A stretch of DNA of 64,000 nt from the NCBI GenBank assembly GCA_037013495.1, contig CM072805.1, positions 11,318,601-11,382,600 of the forward strand, written 5' to 3'. The first letter of the stretch is position 1. Each line of letters starts with the position of its first letter. The notes under the pieces are model-generated. The model was given only the letters and a program-made list of their open reading frames with translations. It made no database searches and was not told the origin of the DNA. Positions 1-11,064 of this stretch are shown in pieces. Position numbers and translations under genes: made by a program. Source of the stretch: Hippophae tibetana (lineage: Eukaryota > Streptophyta > Magnoliopsida > Rosales > Elaeagnaceae).

Positions 1-166
1 ATGTTTCAACCATTTATTGATATGATGTCAATTTATGGTTGAGAAAAGTCCATAATCATGAATTTAACATTACACAATTGGGATTTAGAAGATTCGACCT
101 TAAGATACTGATATGACAAAATTGAATACACCGTATTGTTAATATTAGTTCATTTGAATGGTCCAT

Positions 167-179
167 ATTTGACTCAAAT
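167..179. other. Conserved near-central dyad atttgactcaaat with an embedded TGACTCA
   Basis: The 6-bp arms ATTTGA and TCAAAT flank a single C, making a perfect dyad around one base. It sits almost at the midpoint of the 356-bp unit. The same word is present in nearly every monomer of all classes; exceptions read gacacaaat (near 27947, 33291, 35071 and 48613) or tttactc (near 1594). The centre TGACTCA equals the consensus site of Gcn4/AP-1 type bZIP factors. Binding is not shown here, and the word may simply be inherited by amplification. Confidence 0.6.
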
Positions 180-302
180 TCAAATAAATATAGTATATGT
201 AAATATAAACGTTAGTTTCTATTATTATCAAATAAATAGTCGATCTATATTTGAAAAAATTCAATAGCCACAATTTTAACATTAAATAATTGAGATAAAT
301 TA

Positions 303-313
303 AACCTAAGGTT
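303..313. other. Class A dyad aacctaaggtt
   Basis: The 5-bp arms AACCT and AGGTT flank a single A, with imperfect AT-rich extension on both sides (attaaacct and aggttaaaa). It is present in most class A units. It is broken to aacctaatgtt in a related subset (near 31641, 33067, 34848 and 37698) and to aagctaagg in another (near 5647, 7782, 9205, 12057, 14191 and 15613). Classes B and C have ctaacgtta here, with a different 6-bp palindrome, AACGTT. The position is therefore dyad-forming in all classes with different sequences. Confidence 0.5.
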
Positions 314-3204
314 AAAAAATCGAATTAAATAATACAAATGCAAATATGCACCTTATATGTTTCAACCATTTATTGATATAAAGTCAATTTATGGTTGAGA
401 AAAGTCCATAATCATGAATTTAATATTACACATATGGGATTTAGAAGATTCGACCTTAACATACTAATATAACAAAATGGAATACACCGTATTGTTTGTA
501 TTAGTTCAATTGAATGATCCAATTTTGACTCAAATTCAAATAAATATAGTATATATAAATATACAACTCAATTTCTATTATTATCAAATAAATAGTCGAT
601 CTATCTTTGAAAAAATTCGATAGGCATAATTTTAACATTAAATAATTGAGATAAATTAAACCTAAGGTTAAAAAATGGAATTAAATAATACAAATGCAAA
701 TATGCACCTTATATGTTTCAACCATTTATTGATATGATGTCAATTTATGGTTGAGAAAAGTCCATAATCATGAATTTAACATTACACAATTGGGATTTAG
801 AAGATTCGACCTTAACATACTAATATGACAAAATGGAATACACCGTATTGTTAGTATTAGTTCATTTGAATGATCCATATTTGACTCAAATTCAAATAAA
901 TATAGTATATGTAAATATACAACTCAATTTCTATTATTATCAAATAAATAGTCGATCTATCTTTGAAAAAATTCGATAGGCATAATTTTAACATTAAATA
1001 ATTGAGATAAATTAAACCTAAGGTTAAAAAATCGAATTAAATAATACAAATGCAAATATACACCTTATATGTTTCAACCATTTATTGATATGATGTCAAT
1101 TTATGGTTGAGAAAAGTCCATAATCATGAATTTAACATTACACAATTGGGATTTAGAAGATTCGACCTTAAGATACTGATATGACAAAATTGAATACACC
1201 GTATTGTTAATATTAGTTCATTTGAATGGTCCATATTTGACTCAAATTCAAATAAATATAGTATATGTAAATATAAACGTTAGTTTCTATTATTATCAAA
1301 TAAATAGTCGATCTATATTTGAAAAAATTCAATAGCCACAATTTTAACATTAAATAATTGAGATAAATTAAACCTAAGGTTAAAAAATTGAATTAAACAA
1401 TACAAATGCAAATATGCACCTTATATGTTTCAACCATTTATTGATATGAAGTCAATTTATGGTTGAGAAAAGTCCATAATCATGAATTTAACATTACACA
1501 ATTGGGATTTAGAAGATTCGACCTTAACATACTAATATGACAAAATTGAATACACCGTATTGTTAGTATTAGTTCATTTGAATGATCCATATTTTACTCA
1601 AATTCAAATAAATATAGTATATATAAATATACAACTCAATTTCTATTATTATCAAATAAATGGTCGATCTATCTTTGAAAAAATTCGATAGGAATAATTT
1701 TAACATTAAATAATTGAGATAAATTAAACCTAAGGTTAAAAAATGGAATTAAATAATACAAATGCAAATATGCACCTTATATGTTTTAACCATTTATTGA
1801 TATGATGTCAATTTATGGTTGAGAAAAGTCCATAATCATGAATTTAACATTACACAATTGGGATTTAGAAGATTCGACCTTAACATACTAATATGACAAA
1901 ATGGAATACACCGTATTGTTAGTATTAGTTCATTTGAATGATCCATATTTGACTCAAATTCAAATAAATATAGTATATGTAAATATACAACTCAATTTCT
2001 ATTATTATCAAATAAATAGTCGATCTATCTTTGAAAAAATTCGATAGGCATAATTTTAACATTAAATAATTGAGATAAATTAAACCTAAGGTTAAAAAAT
2101 GGAATTAAATAATACAAATGCAAATATGCACCTTATATGTTTCAACCATTTTTTGATATGATGTCAATTTATGGTTGAGAAAAGACCATAATCATGAATT
2201 TAACATTACACAATTGGGATTTAGAAGATTCGACCTTAAGATACTGATATGACACAATTGAATACACCGTATTGTTAATATTAGTTCATTTGAATGGTCC
2301 ATATTTGACTCAAATTCAAATAAATATAGTATATGTAAATATAAACGTTAGTTTCTATTAGTATCAAATAAATAGTCTATCTATCTTTGACAAAATTCGA
2401 TAGCTATAATTTTAACATTAAATAATTGACTTAAATTAAACCTAAGGTTAAAAAATTGAATTAAATAATACAAATGCAAATATGCACCTTATATGATTCA
2501 ACCATTTATTGATATGAAGTCAATTTATGGTTGAGAAAAGTCCATAATCATGAATTTAACATTACACAATTGGGATTTAGAAGATTCGACCTTAACATAC
2601 TAATATGACAAAATTGAATACACCGTATTGTTAGTATTAGTTCATTTGAATGATCCATATTTGACTCAAATTCAAATAAATATAGTATATGTAAATATAC
2701 AACTCAATTTCTATTATTATCAAATAAATAGTCGATCTATCTTTGAAAAAATTCGATAGGCATAATTTTAACATTAAATAATTGAGATAAATTAAACCTA
2801 AGGTTAAAAAATGGAATTAAATAATACAAATGCAAATATGCACCTTATATGTTTCAACCATTTTTTGATATGATGTCAATTTATGATTGAGAAAAGACCA
2901 TAATCATGAATTTAACATTACACAATTGGGATTTAGAAGATTCGACCTTAACATACTAATATGACAAAATGGAATACACCGTATTGTTAGTATTAGTTCA
3001 TTTGAATGATCCATATTTGACTCAAATTCAAATAAATATAGTATATGTAAATATACAACTCAATTTCTATTATTATCAAATAAATAGTCGATCTATCTTT
3101 GAAAAAATTCGATAGGCATAATTTTAACATTAAATAATTGAGATAAATTAAACCTAAGGTTAAAAAATCGAATTAAATAATACAAATGCAAATATGCACC
3201 TTAT

Positions 3205-3562
3205 ATGTTTCAACCATTTATTGATATGATGTCAATTTATGGTTGAGAAAAGTCCATAATCATGAATTTAACATTACACAATTGAGATTTAGAAGATTCG
3301 ACCTTATCATACTAATATGACAAAATGGAATACACCGTATTGTTAGTATTAGTTCATTTGAATGATCCATATTTGACTCAAATTCAAATAAATATATTAT
3401 ATGTAAAAATATACACCACAATTTATATTCTTATCAAATAAATAGTCTATCTATGGTTGACAAAAATCGATAGCCATAATTTTAACATTAAACAATTGAG
3501 ATAAAGTAAATCTAACGTTAAAATATTGAATTAAATATTACAAATGCAAATATGGCACTTAT
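3205..3562. repeat. Representative class B monomer (358 bp)
   Basis: Class B is recognised by its 3' part: tctatggttgacaaaaatcg from about 3451, then atagccat, aaacaattgagataaag, taacgttaaaatattg, and the tail ggcacttataag. The AACGTT hexamer replaces the class A aacctaaggtt dyad. This copy carries the gtaaaaatata two-base insertion, which explains 358 rather than 356 bp. It also shows most clearly that the monomer contains an old internal duplication: the segments starting at 3239 and 3453 align along about 69 columns with about 53 identities. The class is common from 3205 to 29600 and 31200 to 49500. Confidence 0.93.
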
Positions 3563-4655
3563 AAGTTAAAACCATTTATTGATATGAAGTCAATATATGG
3601 TTGAGAAAAGTCCATAATCATGAATTTAACATTATACAATTGGGATTTAGAAGATTCGACCTTAACATACTAATATGACAAAATGGAATACACCGTATTG
3701 TTAGTATTAGTTCATTTGAATGATCCATATTTGACTCAAATTCAAATAAATATATTATATGTAAATATACTCCTCAATTTCTATTCTTATCAAATAAATA
3801 GTCTATCTATGGTTGACAAAAATCGATAGCCATAATTTTAACATTAAACAATTGAGATAAAGTAAATCTAACGTTAAAAAATTGAATTAAATATTACAAA
3901 TTCAAATATGCCCCTTATATGTTTCAACCATTGATTAATACGAAGTCAATTTATGGTTGAGAAAAGTCCATAATCATGAATTTAAAATTACACAATTGAT
4001 ATTTAGAAGATTCGACCTTAACATACTTATATGACAAAATTGAATACACCGTATTGTTAATATTAGTTCATTTGAATAGTCCATATTTGACTCAAATTCA
4101 AATAAATATATTATATGTAAATATACAACTCAATTTCTATTATTATCAAATAAATAGTCGATCTATCTTTGAAAAAATTCGATAGGCATAATTTTAACAT
4201 TAAATAATTGAGATAAATTAAACCTAAGGTTAAAATATCGAATTAAATAATACAAATGCAAATATGCACCTTATATGTTTCAACCATTTATTGATATGAT
4301 GTCAATTTATGGTTGACAAAAGTACATAATCATGAATTTAACATTACACAATTGGGATTTAGAAGATTCGACCTTAAGATACTGTTATGACAAAATTGAA
4401 TACACCGTATTGTTATTATTAGTTCATTTGAATGGTACATATTTGACTCAAATTCAAATAAATATAGTATATGTAAATATACACCTCAATTTCTATTCTT
4501 ATCAAATAAATAGTCTATCTATGGTTACAAAAATCGATAGCCATAATTTTAACATTTAACAATTGAGATAAAGTAAATCTAACGTTAAAATATTGAATTA
4601 AATATTACAAATGCAAATATGGGACTTATAAGTTTCAACCATTTATTGATATGAA
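3205..4655. repeat. Divergent mixed-class monomers left of the 18-mer
   Basis: About four units of B, D-like, A and B' type. They include variants that are rare elsewhere, such as ttaaaaccatttatt near 3566, aatatggcacttataagttaaaacc, and ttcaaatatgccccttatatg near 3900. The B' unit starting at 4275 has a substitution (actgttatgac for actgatatgac) that removes a stop and opens a 228-bp chance frame. Its ggttgacaaaagtacataatc word at 4312 recurs at 9651, 16060, 21401 and 26030, so this unit is the left relative of the HOR units further right. No gene is seen. Confidence 0.8.
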
Positions 4656-4987
4656 GTCAATTTATGGTTGAGAAAAGTCCATAATCATGAATTTAACATT
4701 ATACAATTGGGATTTAGAAGATTCGACCTTAACATACTAATATGACAAAATGGAATACACCGTATTGTTAGTATTAGTTCATTTGAATGATCCATATTTG
4801 ACTCAAATTCAAATAAATATATTATATGTAAAAATATACACCGCAATTTCTATTCTTATCAAATAAATAGTCTATCTATGGTTGACAAAAATCGATAGCC
4901 ATAATTTTAACATTAAACAATTGAGATAAAGTAAATATAACGTTAAAATATTGAATTAAATATTACAAATGCAAATATGGCACTTAT

Positions 4988-5343
4988 AAGTTAAAACCAT
5001 TTATTGATATGAAGTCAATTTATGGTTGAGAAAAGTCCATAATCATGAATTTAACATAATATATTTGGAATTTAGAAGATTCGACCTTAACATACTAATA
5101 TGACAAAATGGAATACACCGTATTGTTAGTATTAGTTCATTTGAATGATCCATATTTGACTCAAATTCAAATAAATATATTATATGTAAATATACTCCTC
5201 AATTTCTATTCTTATCAAATAAATAGTATATCTATGGTTGACAAAAATCGATAGCCATAATTTTAACATTAAACAATTGAGATAAAGTAAATCTAACGTT
5301 AAAAAATTGAATTAATTATTACAAATTCAAATATGCCCCTTAT
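4988..5343. repeat. Representative class D monomer (minor subtype)
   Basis: Class D has a B-like or C-like body but ends ttaattattacaaattc and gccccttat. It is followed by a unit starting ttcaaccattgattaatacg, a start-word variant not seen with the other classes. The head of this copy is also unusual: ttaaaaccatttatt in place of ttcaaccatttatt, and aacataatatatttgg in place of aacattacacaattgg. D-type tails recur near 11730, 19200, 24540 and 28460, so they track the large duplications. A related older form is near 3890-3920. It looks like a relic lineage carried passively by segmental duplication. Confidence 0.85.
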
Positions 5344-6766
5344 AAGTTTCAACCATTGATTAATACGAAGTCAATTTATGGTTGAGAAAAGTCCATAATC
5401 ATGAATTTAAAATTACACAATTGATATTTAGAAGATTCGACCTTAACATACTAATATGACAAAATGGAATACACCGTATTGTTAATATTAGTTCATTTGA
5501 ATAGTCCATATTTGACTCAAATTCAAATAAATATATTATATGTAAATATACAACTCAATTTCTATTATTATCAAATAAATAGTCGATCTATTTTTGAAAA
5601 AATTCGATAGGCATAATTTTAACATTAAATAATTGAGATAAATTAAAGCTAAGGTTAAAATATCGAATTAAATAATACAAATGCAAATATGCACCTTATA
5701 TGTTTCAACCATTTATTGATATGATGTCAATTTATGGTTGAGAAAAGTGCATAATCATGAATTTAACATTACACAATTGGGATTTAGAAGATTCGACCTT
5801 AACATACTAATATGAAAAAATGGAATACACCGTATTGTTAGTATTAGTTCATTTGAATGATCCATATTTGACTCAAATTCAAATAAATATATTATATGTA
5901 AATATACTCCTCAATTTCTATTCTTATCAAATAAATAGTCTATCTATGGTTGACAAAAATCGATAGCCATAATTTTAACATTAAACAATTGAGATAAAGT
6001 AAATCTAACGTTAAAATATTGAATTAAATATTACAAATGCAAATATGGCACTTATAAGTTTCAACCATTTATTGATATAAAGTCAATTTATGGTTGAGAA
6101 AAGTCCATAATCATGAATTTTACATTACACAATAGGGATTTAGAAGATTCGACCTTAACATAAAAATATGACAAAATGGAATACACCGTATTGTTAGTAT
6201 TAGTTCATTTGAATGATCCATATTTGACTCAAATTCAAATAAATATAGTATATATAAATATACAACTCAATTTCTATTATTATCAAATAAATAGTCGATC
6301 TATCTTTGAAAAAGTTCGATAGGCATAATTTTAACATTAAATAATTGAGATAAATTAAACCTAAGGTTAAAAAATTGAATTAAATATTACAAATGCAAAT
6401 ATACGCCTTATAAGTTTCAACCATTGATTGATATGAAGTCAATTTATGGTTGAGAAAAGTATATAATCATGAATTTAACATTACACAATAGGGATTTAGA
6501 AGATTCGACCTTAACATAAAAATATGACAAAATGGAATACACCGTATTGTTAGTATTAGTTCATTTGAATGATCCATATTTGACTCAAATTCAAATAAAT
6601 ATAGTATATGTAAATATACACCTCAATTTCTATTCTTATCAAATAAATAGTCTATCTATGGTTACAAAAATCGATAGCCATAATTTTAACATTTAACAAT
6701 TGAGATAAAGTAAATCTAACGTTAAAATATTGAATTAAATATTACAAATGCAAATATGGCACTTAT

Positions 6767-7122
6767 AAGTTTCAACCATTTATTGATATAAAGTCAATTT
6801 ATGGTTGAGAAAAGTCCATAATCATGAATTTTACATTATACAATTGGGATTTAGAAGATTCGACCTTAACATACTAATATGATAAAATGGAATACACCGT
6901 ATTGTTAGTATTAGTTCATTTGAATGATCCATATTTGACTCAAATTCAAATAAATATAGTATATGTAAATATACACCTCAATTTCTATTCTTATCAAATA
7001 AATAGTCTATCTATCTTTGAAAAAACTCGATAGCCATAATTTTAACATTAAACAATTGAGATTAAGTAAATCTAACGTTAAAAAATTGAATTAAATAACA
7101 CAAATGCAAATATGCGCCTTAT
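6767..7122. repeat. Representative class C monomer (356 bp)
   Basis: Class C is recognised by ctatctttgaaaaaactcg followed by atagccataa, then aaacaattgagattaag, taacgttaaaaaattg, ttaaataacac and the tail gcgccttataag. It is intermediate between the others: the ctttgaaaaa part resembles class A, and the atagccat and aacgtt parts resemble class B. A C' variant has aggatatctatc (an added GATATC) in place of agtctatctatc, near 19111, 24452, 28371, 33716, 42268, 43692, 45831, 46901, 49039 and 53666. Class C units are usually followed by a unit with gagaaaagtatataatc instead of gagaaaagtccataatc, a useful HOR marker. Confidence 0.92.
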
Positions 7123-10100
7123 AAGTTTCAACCATTGATTGATATGATGTCAATTTATGGTTGAGAAAAGTATATAATCATGAATTTAACATTACACAAT
7201 TGGGATTTAGAAGATTCGACCTTAACATACTAATATGACAAAATGGAATACACCGTATTGTTAATATTAGTTCATTTGAATGATCCATATTTGACTCAAA
7301 TTCAAATAAATATAGTATATATAAATATACAACTCAATTTCTATTATTATCAAATAAATAGTCGATCTATCTTTGAAAAAATTCGATAGGCATAATTTTA
7401 ACATTAAATAATTGAGATAAATTAAACCTAAGGTTAAAAAATCGAATTAAATAATACAAATGCAAATATGCACCTTATATGTTTCAACCATTTATTGATA
7501 TAAAGTCAATTTATGGTTGAGAAAAGTCCATAATCATGAATTTAATATTACACATATGGGATTTAGAAGATTCGACCTTAACATACTAATATGACAAAAT
7601 GGAATACACCGTATTGTTTGTATTAGTTCAATTGAATGATCCATATTTGACTCAAATTCAAATAAATATAGTATATATAAATATACAACTCAATTTCTAT
7701 TATTATCAAATAAATAGTCGATCTATCTTTGAAAAAATTCGATAGGCATAATTTTAACATTAAATAATTGAGATAAATTAAAGCTAAGGTTAAAATATCG
7801 AATTAAATAATACAAATGCAAATATGCACCTTATATGTTTCAACCATTTATTGATATGATGTCAATTTATGGTTGAGAAAAGTACATAATCATGAATTTA
7901 ACATTACACAATTGGGATTTAGAAGATTCGACCTTAACATACTAATATGAAAAAATGGAATACACCGTATTGTTAGTATTAGTTCATTTGAATGATCCAT
8001 ATTTGACTCAAATTCAAATAAATATATTATATGTAAATATACTCCTCAATTTCTATTCTTATCAAATAAATAGTCTATCTATGGTTGACAAAAATCGATA
8101 GCCATAATTTTAACATTAAACAATTGAGATAAAGTAAATCTAACGTTAAAATATTGAATTAAATATTACAAATGCAAATATGGCACTTATAAGTTTCAAC
8201 CATTTATTGATATAAAGTCAATTTATGGTTGAGAAAAGTCCATAATCATGAATTTTACATTACACAATAGGGATTTAGAAGATTCGACCTTAACATAAAA
8301 ATATGACAAAATGGAATACACCGTATTGTTAGTATTAGTTCATTTGAATGATCCATATTTGACTCAAATTCAAATAAATATAGTATATGTAAATATACAC
8401 CTCAATTTCTATTCTTATCAAATAAATAGTCTATCTATGGTTACAAAAATCGATAGCCATAATTTTAACATTTAACAATTGAGATAAAGTAAATCTAACG
8501 TTAAAATATTGAATTAAATATTACAAATGCAAATATGGCACTTATAAGTTTCAACCATTTATTGATATAAAGTCAATTTATGGTTGAGAAAAGTCCATAA
8601 TCATGAATTTTACATTATACAATTGGGATTTAGAAGATTCGACCTTAACATACTAATATGATAAAATGGAATACACCGTACTGTTAGTATTAGTTCATTT
8701 GAATGATCCATATTTGACTCAAATTCAAATAAATATAGTATATGTAAATATACACCTCAATTTCTATTCTTATCAAATAAATAGTCTATCTATCTTTGAA
8801 AAAACTCGATAGCCATAATTTTAACATTAAACAATTGAGATTAAGTAAATCTAACGTTAAAAAATTGAATTAAATAACACAAATGCAAATATGCGCCTTA
8901 TAAGTTTCAACCATTGATTGATATGATGTCAATTTATGGTTGAGAAAAGTATATAATCATGAATTTAACATTACACAATTGGGATTTAGAAGATTCGACC
9001 TTAACATACTAATATGACAAAATGGAATACACCGTATTGTTAATATTAGTTCATTTGAATGATCCATATTTGACTCAAATTCAAATAAATATAGTATATA
9101 TAAATATACAACTCAATTTCTATTATTATCAAATAAATAGTCGATCTATCTTTGAAAAAATTCGATAGGCATAATTTTAACATTAAATAATTGAGATAAA
9201 TTAAAGCTAAGGTTAAAAAATCGAATTAAATAATACAAATGCAAATATGCACCTTATATGTTTCAACCATTTATTGATATAAAGTCAATTTATGGTTGAG
9301 AAAAGTCCATAATCATGAATTTAATATTACACATATGGGATTTAGAAGATTCGACCTTAACATACTAATATGACAAAATGGAATACACCGTATTGTTTGT
9401 ATTAGTTCAATTGAATGATCCATATTTGACTCAAATTCAAATAAATATAGTATATATAAATATACAACTCAATTTCTATTATTATCAAATAAATAGTCGA
9501 TCTATCTTTGAAAAAATTCGATAGGCATAATTTTAACATTAAATAATTGAGATAAATTAAACCTAAGGTTAAAAAATGGAATTAAATAATACAAATGCAA
9601 ATATGCACCTTATATGTTTCAACCATTTATTGATATGATGTCAATTTATGGTTGACAAAAGTACATAATCATGAATTTAACATTACACAATTCGGATTTA
9701 GAAGATTCGACCTTAAGATACTGATATGACAAAATTGAATACACCGTATTGTTATTATTAGTTCATTTGAATGGTACATATTTGACTCAAATTCAAATAA
9801 ATATAGTATATGTAAATATACACCTCAATTTCTATTCTTATCAAATAAATAGTCTATCTATGGTTACAAAAATCGATAGCCATAATTTTAACATTTAACA
9901 ATTGAGATAAAGTAAATCTAACGTTAAAATATTGAATTAAATATTACAAATGCAAATATGGGACTTATAAGTTTCAACCATTTATTGATATGAAGTCAAT
10001 TTATGGTTGAGAAAAGTCCATAATCATGAATTTAACATTATACAATTGGGATTTAGAAGATTCGACCTTAACATACTAATATGACAAAATGGAATACACC

Positions 10101-11064
10101 GTATTGTTAGTATTAGTTCATTTGAATGATCCATATTTGACTCAAATTCAAATAAATATATTATATGTAAAAATATACACCGCAATTTCTATTCTTATCA
10201 AATAAATAGTCTATCTATGGTTGACAAAAATCGATAGCCATAATTTTAACATTAAACAATTGAGATAAAGTAAATATAACGTTAAAATATTGAATTAAAT
10301 ATTACAAATGCAAATATGGCACTTATAAGTTAAAACCATTTATTGATATGAAGTCAATTTATGGTTGAGAAAAGTCCATAATCATAAATTTAACATAATA
10401 TATTTGGGATTTAGAAGATTCGACCTTAACATACTAATATGACAAAATGGAATACACCGTATTGTTAGTATTAGTTCATTTGAATGATCCATATTTGACT
10501 CAAATTCAAATAAATATATTATATGTAAATATACTCCTCAATTTCTATTCTTATCAAATAAATAGTCGATCTATCTTTGAAAAAATTCGATAGGCATAAT
10601 TTTAACATTAAATAATTGAGATAAATTAAACCTAAGGTTAAAAAATATAATTAAATAATACAAATGCAAATATGCACCTTATATGTTTCAACCATTCATT
10701 GATATGATGTCAATTTATGGTTGTGAAAAGTCCATAATCATGAATTTAACATTACACAATTGGGATTTAGAAGATTCCACCTTAACATACTAATATGACA
10801 AAATGGAATACACCGTATTGTTAGTATTAGTTCATTTGAATGATCCATATTTGACTCAAATTCAAATAAATATAGTATATGTAAATATACAACTCAATTT
10901 CTATTATTATCAAATAAATAGTCGATCTATCTTTGAAAAAATTCGATAGGCATAATTTTAACATTAAATAATTGAGATTAAGTAAACCTAAGGTTAAAAA
11001 ATGGAATTAAATAATACAAATGCAAATATGCACCTTATATGTTTCAACCATTTATTGATATGAT

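Larger units (their letters stand above)
1..356. repeat. Representative class A monomer
   Basis: This unit shows the class A layout. It has the start word at 1, the conserved atggttgagaaaagtc at 35, the block gatttagaagattcgacctta near 82-102, tacaccgtatt near 127, and the dyad atttgactcaaat at 167-179. The 3' part has a gaaaaaattc stretch, the palindrome-like aacctaaggtt at 303-313, and the tail gcaccttat. Typical class A units elsewhere read ttcgataggcataatttt here; this one reads ttcaatagccacaatttt and carries a private aaacgttag variant near 207. That variant recurs at 1275 and 2343. Class A dominates 1-3204 and 50500-64000. No open frame of useful length is present. Confidence 0.95.
1..3204. 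repeat. 3-mer higher-order repeat block, period 1068 bp, about three copies
   Basis: Units starting at 1, 1069 and 2137 share private variants absent from their neighbours: aagatactgatatgac, ttgaatggtcc and aaacgttagtttc. The aaacgttag variant sits at 207, 1275 and 2343, exactly 1068 bp apart. The remaining two units of each triplet are ordinary class A. The second unit of the first triplet (357-712) differs from its counterparts, with atattacacatatggg and gtttgtattag, so the HOR is imperfect. No gene is present in this stretch. Confidence 0.85.
4656..11064. repeat. 18-mer higher-order repeat, copy 1 (6409 bp)
   Basis: Diagnostic variants here recur exactly 6409 bp downstream: aacataatatatttgg at 5053 and 11462, the second aacataatatatttgg at 10392 and 16801, ccgtactgttag at 8681 and 15090, and gttgacaaaagtac at 9651 and 16060. 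6409 bp equals 18 monomers of 356 plus one base. The left breakpoint is set by a mismatch at 4655 versus 11064 (gaagtc versus gatgtc). Inside the block there is a weaker 5-monomer echo: gataaaatgg near 6881 and 8661. Classes alternate A, B, B', C and D. No gene is seen. Confidence 0.88.

Noticed and set aside
92..108. CENP-B box-like motif around gattcgacc
   Set aside because: The TTCG core is present, but the required downstream A and CGGG positions of the nTTCGnnnnAnnCGGGn consensus are absent here and at the ttcgatagg site.
1..356. Simple dimer of two equal 178-bp halves
   Set aside because: Internal similarity exists but at spacings of 214 and 144 bp, so a 178 + 178 dimer does not fit.
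540..570. TATA-box-like words (tatatataaata) in class A heads
   Set aside because: In a 76% A+T repeat such words are expected by chance, and there is no downstream transcript unit or gene to support a promoter.
4332..4559. 75-codon open frame on the + strand
   Set aside because: It lies entirely in a B' monomer and exists because one substitution (actgttatg) and the one-base B' deletion remove stops present in the same frame of sister units. There is no conservation, no domain, and its composition follows the AT-rich repeat. Not annotated as a gene.
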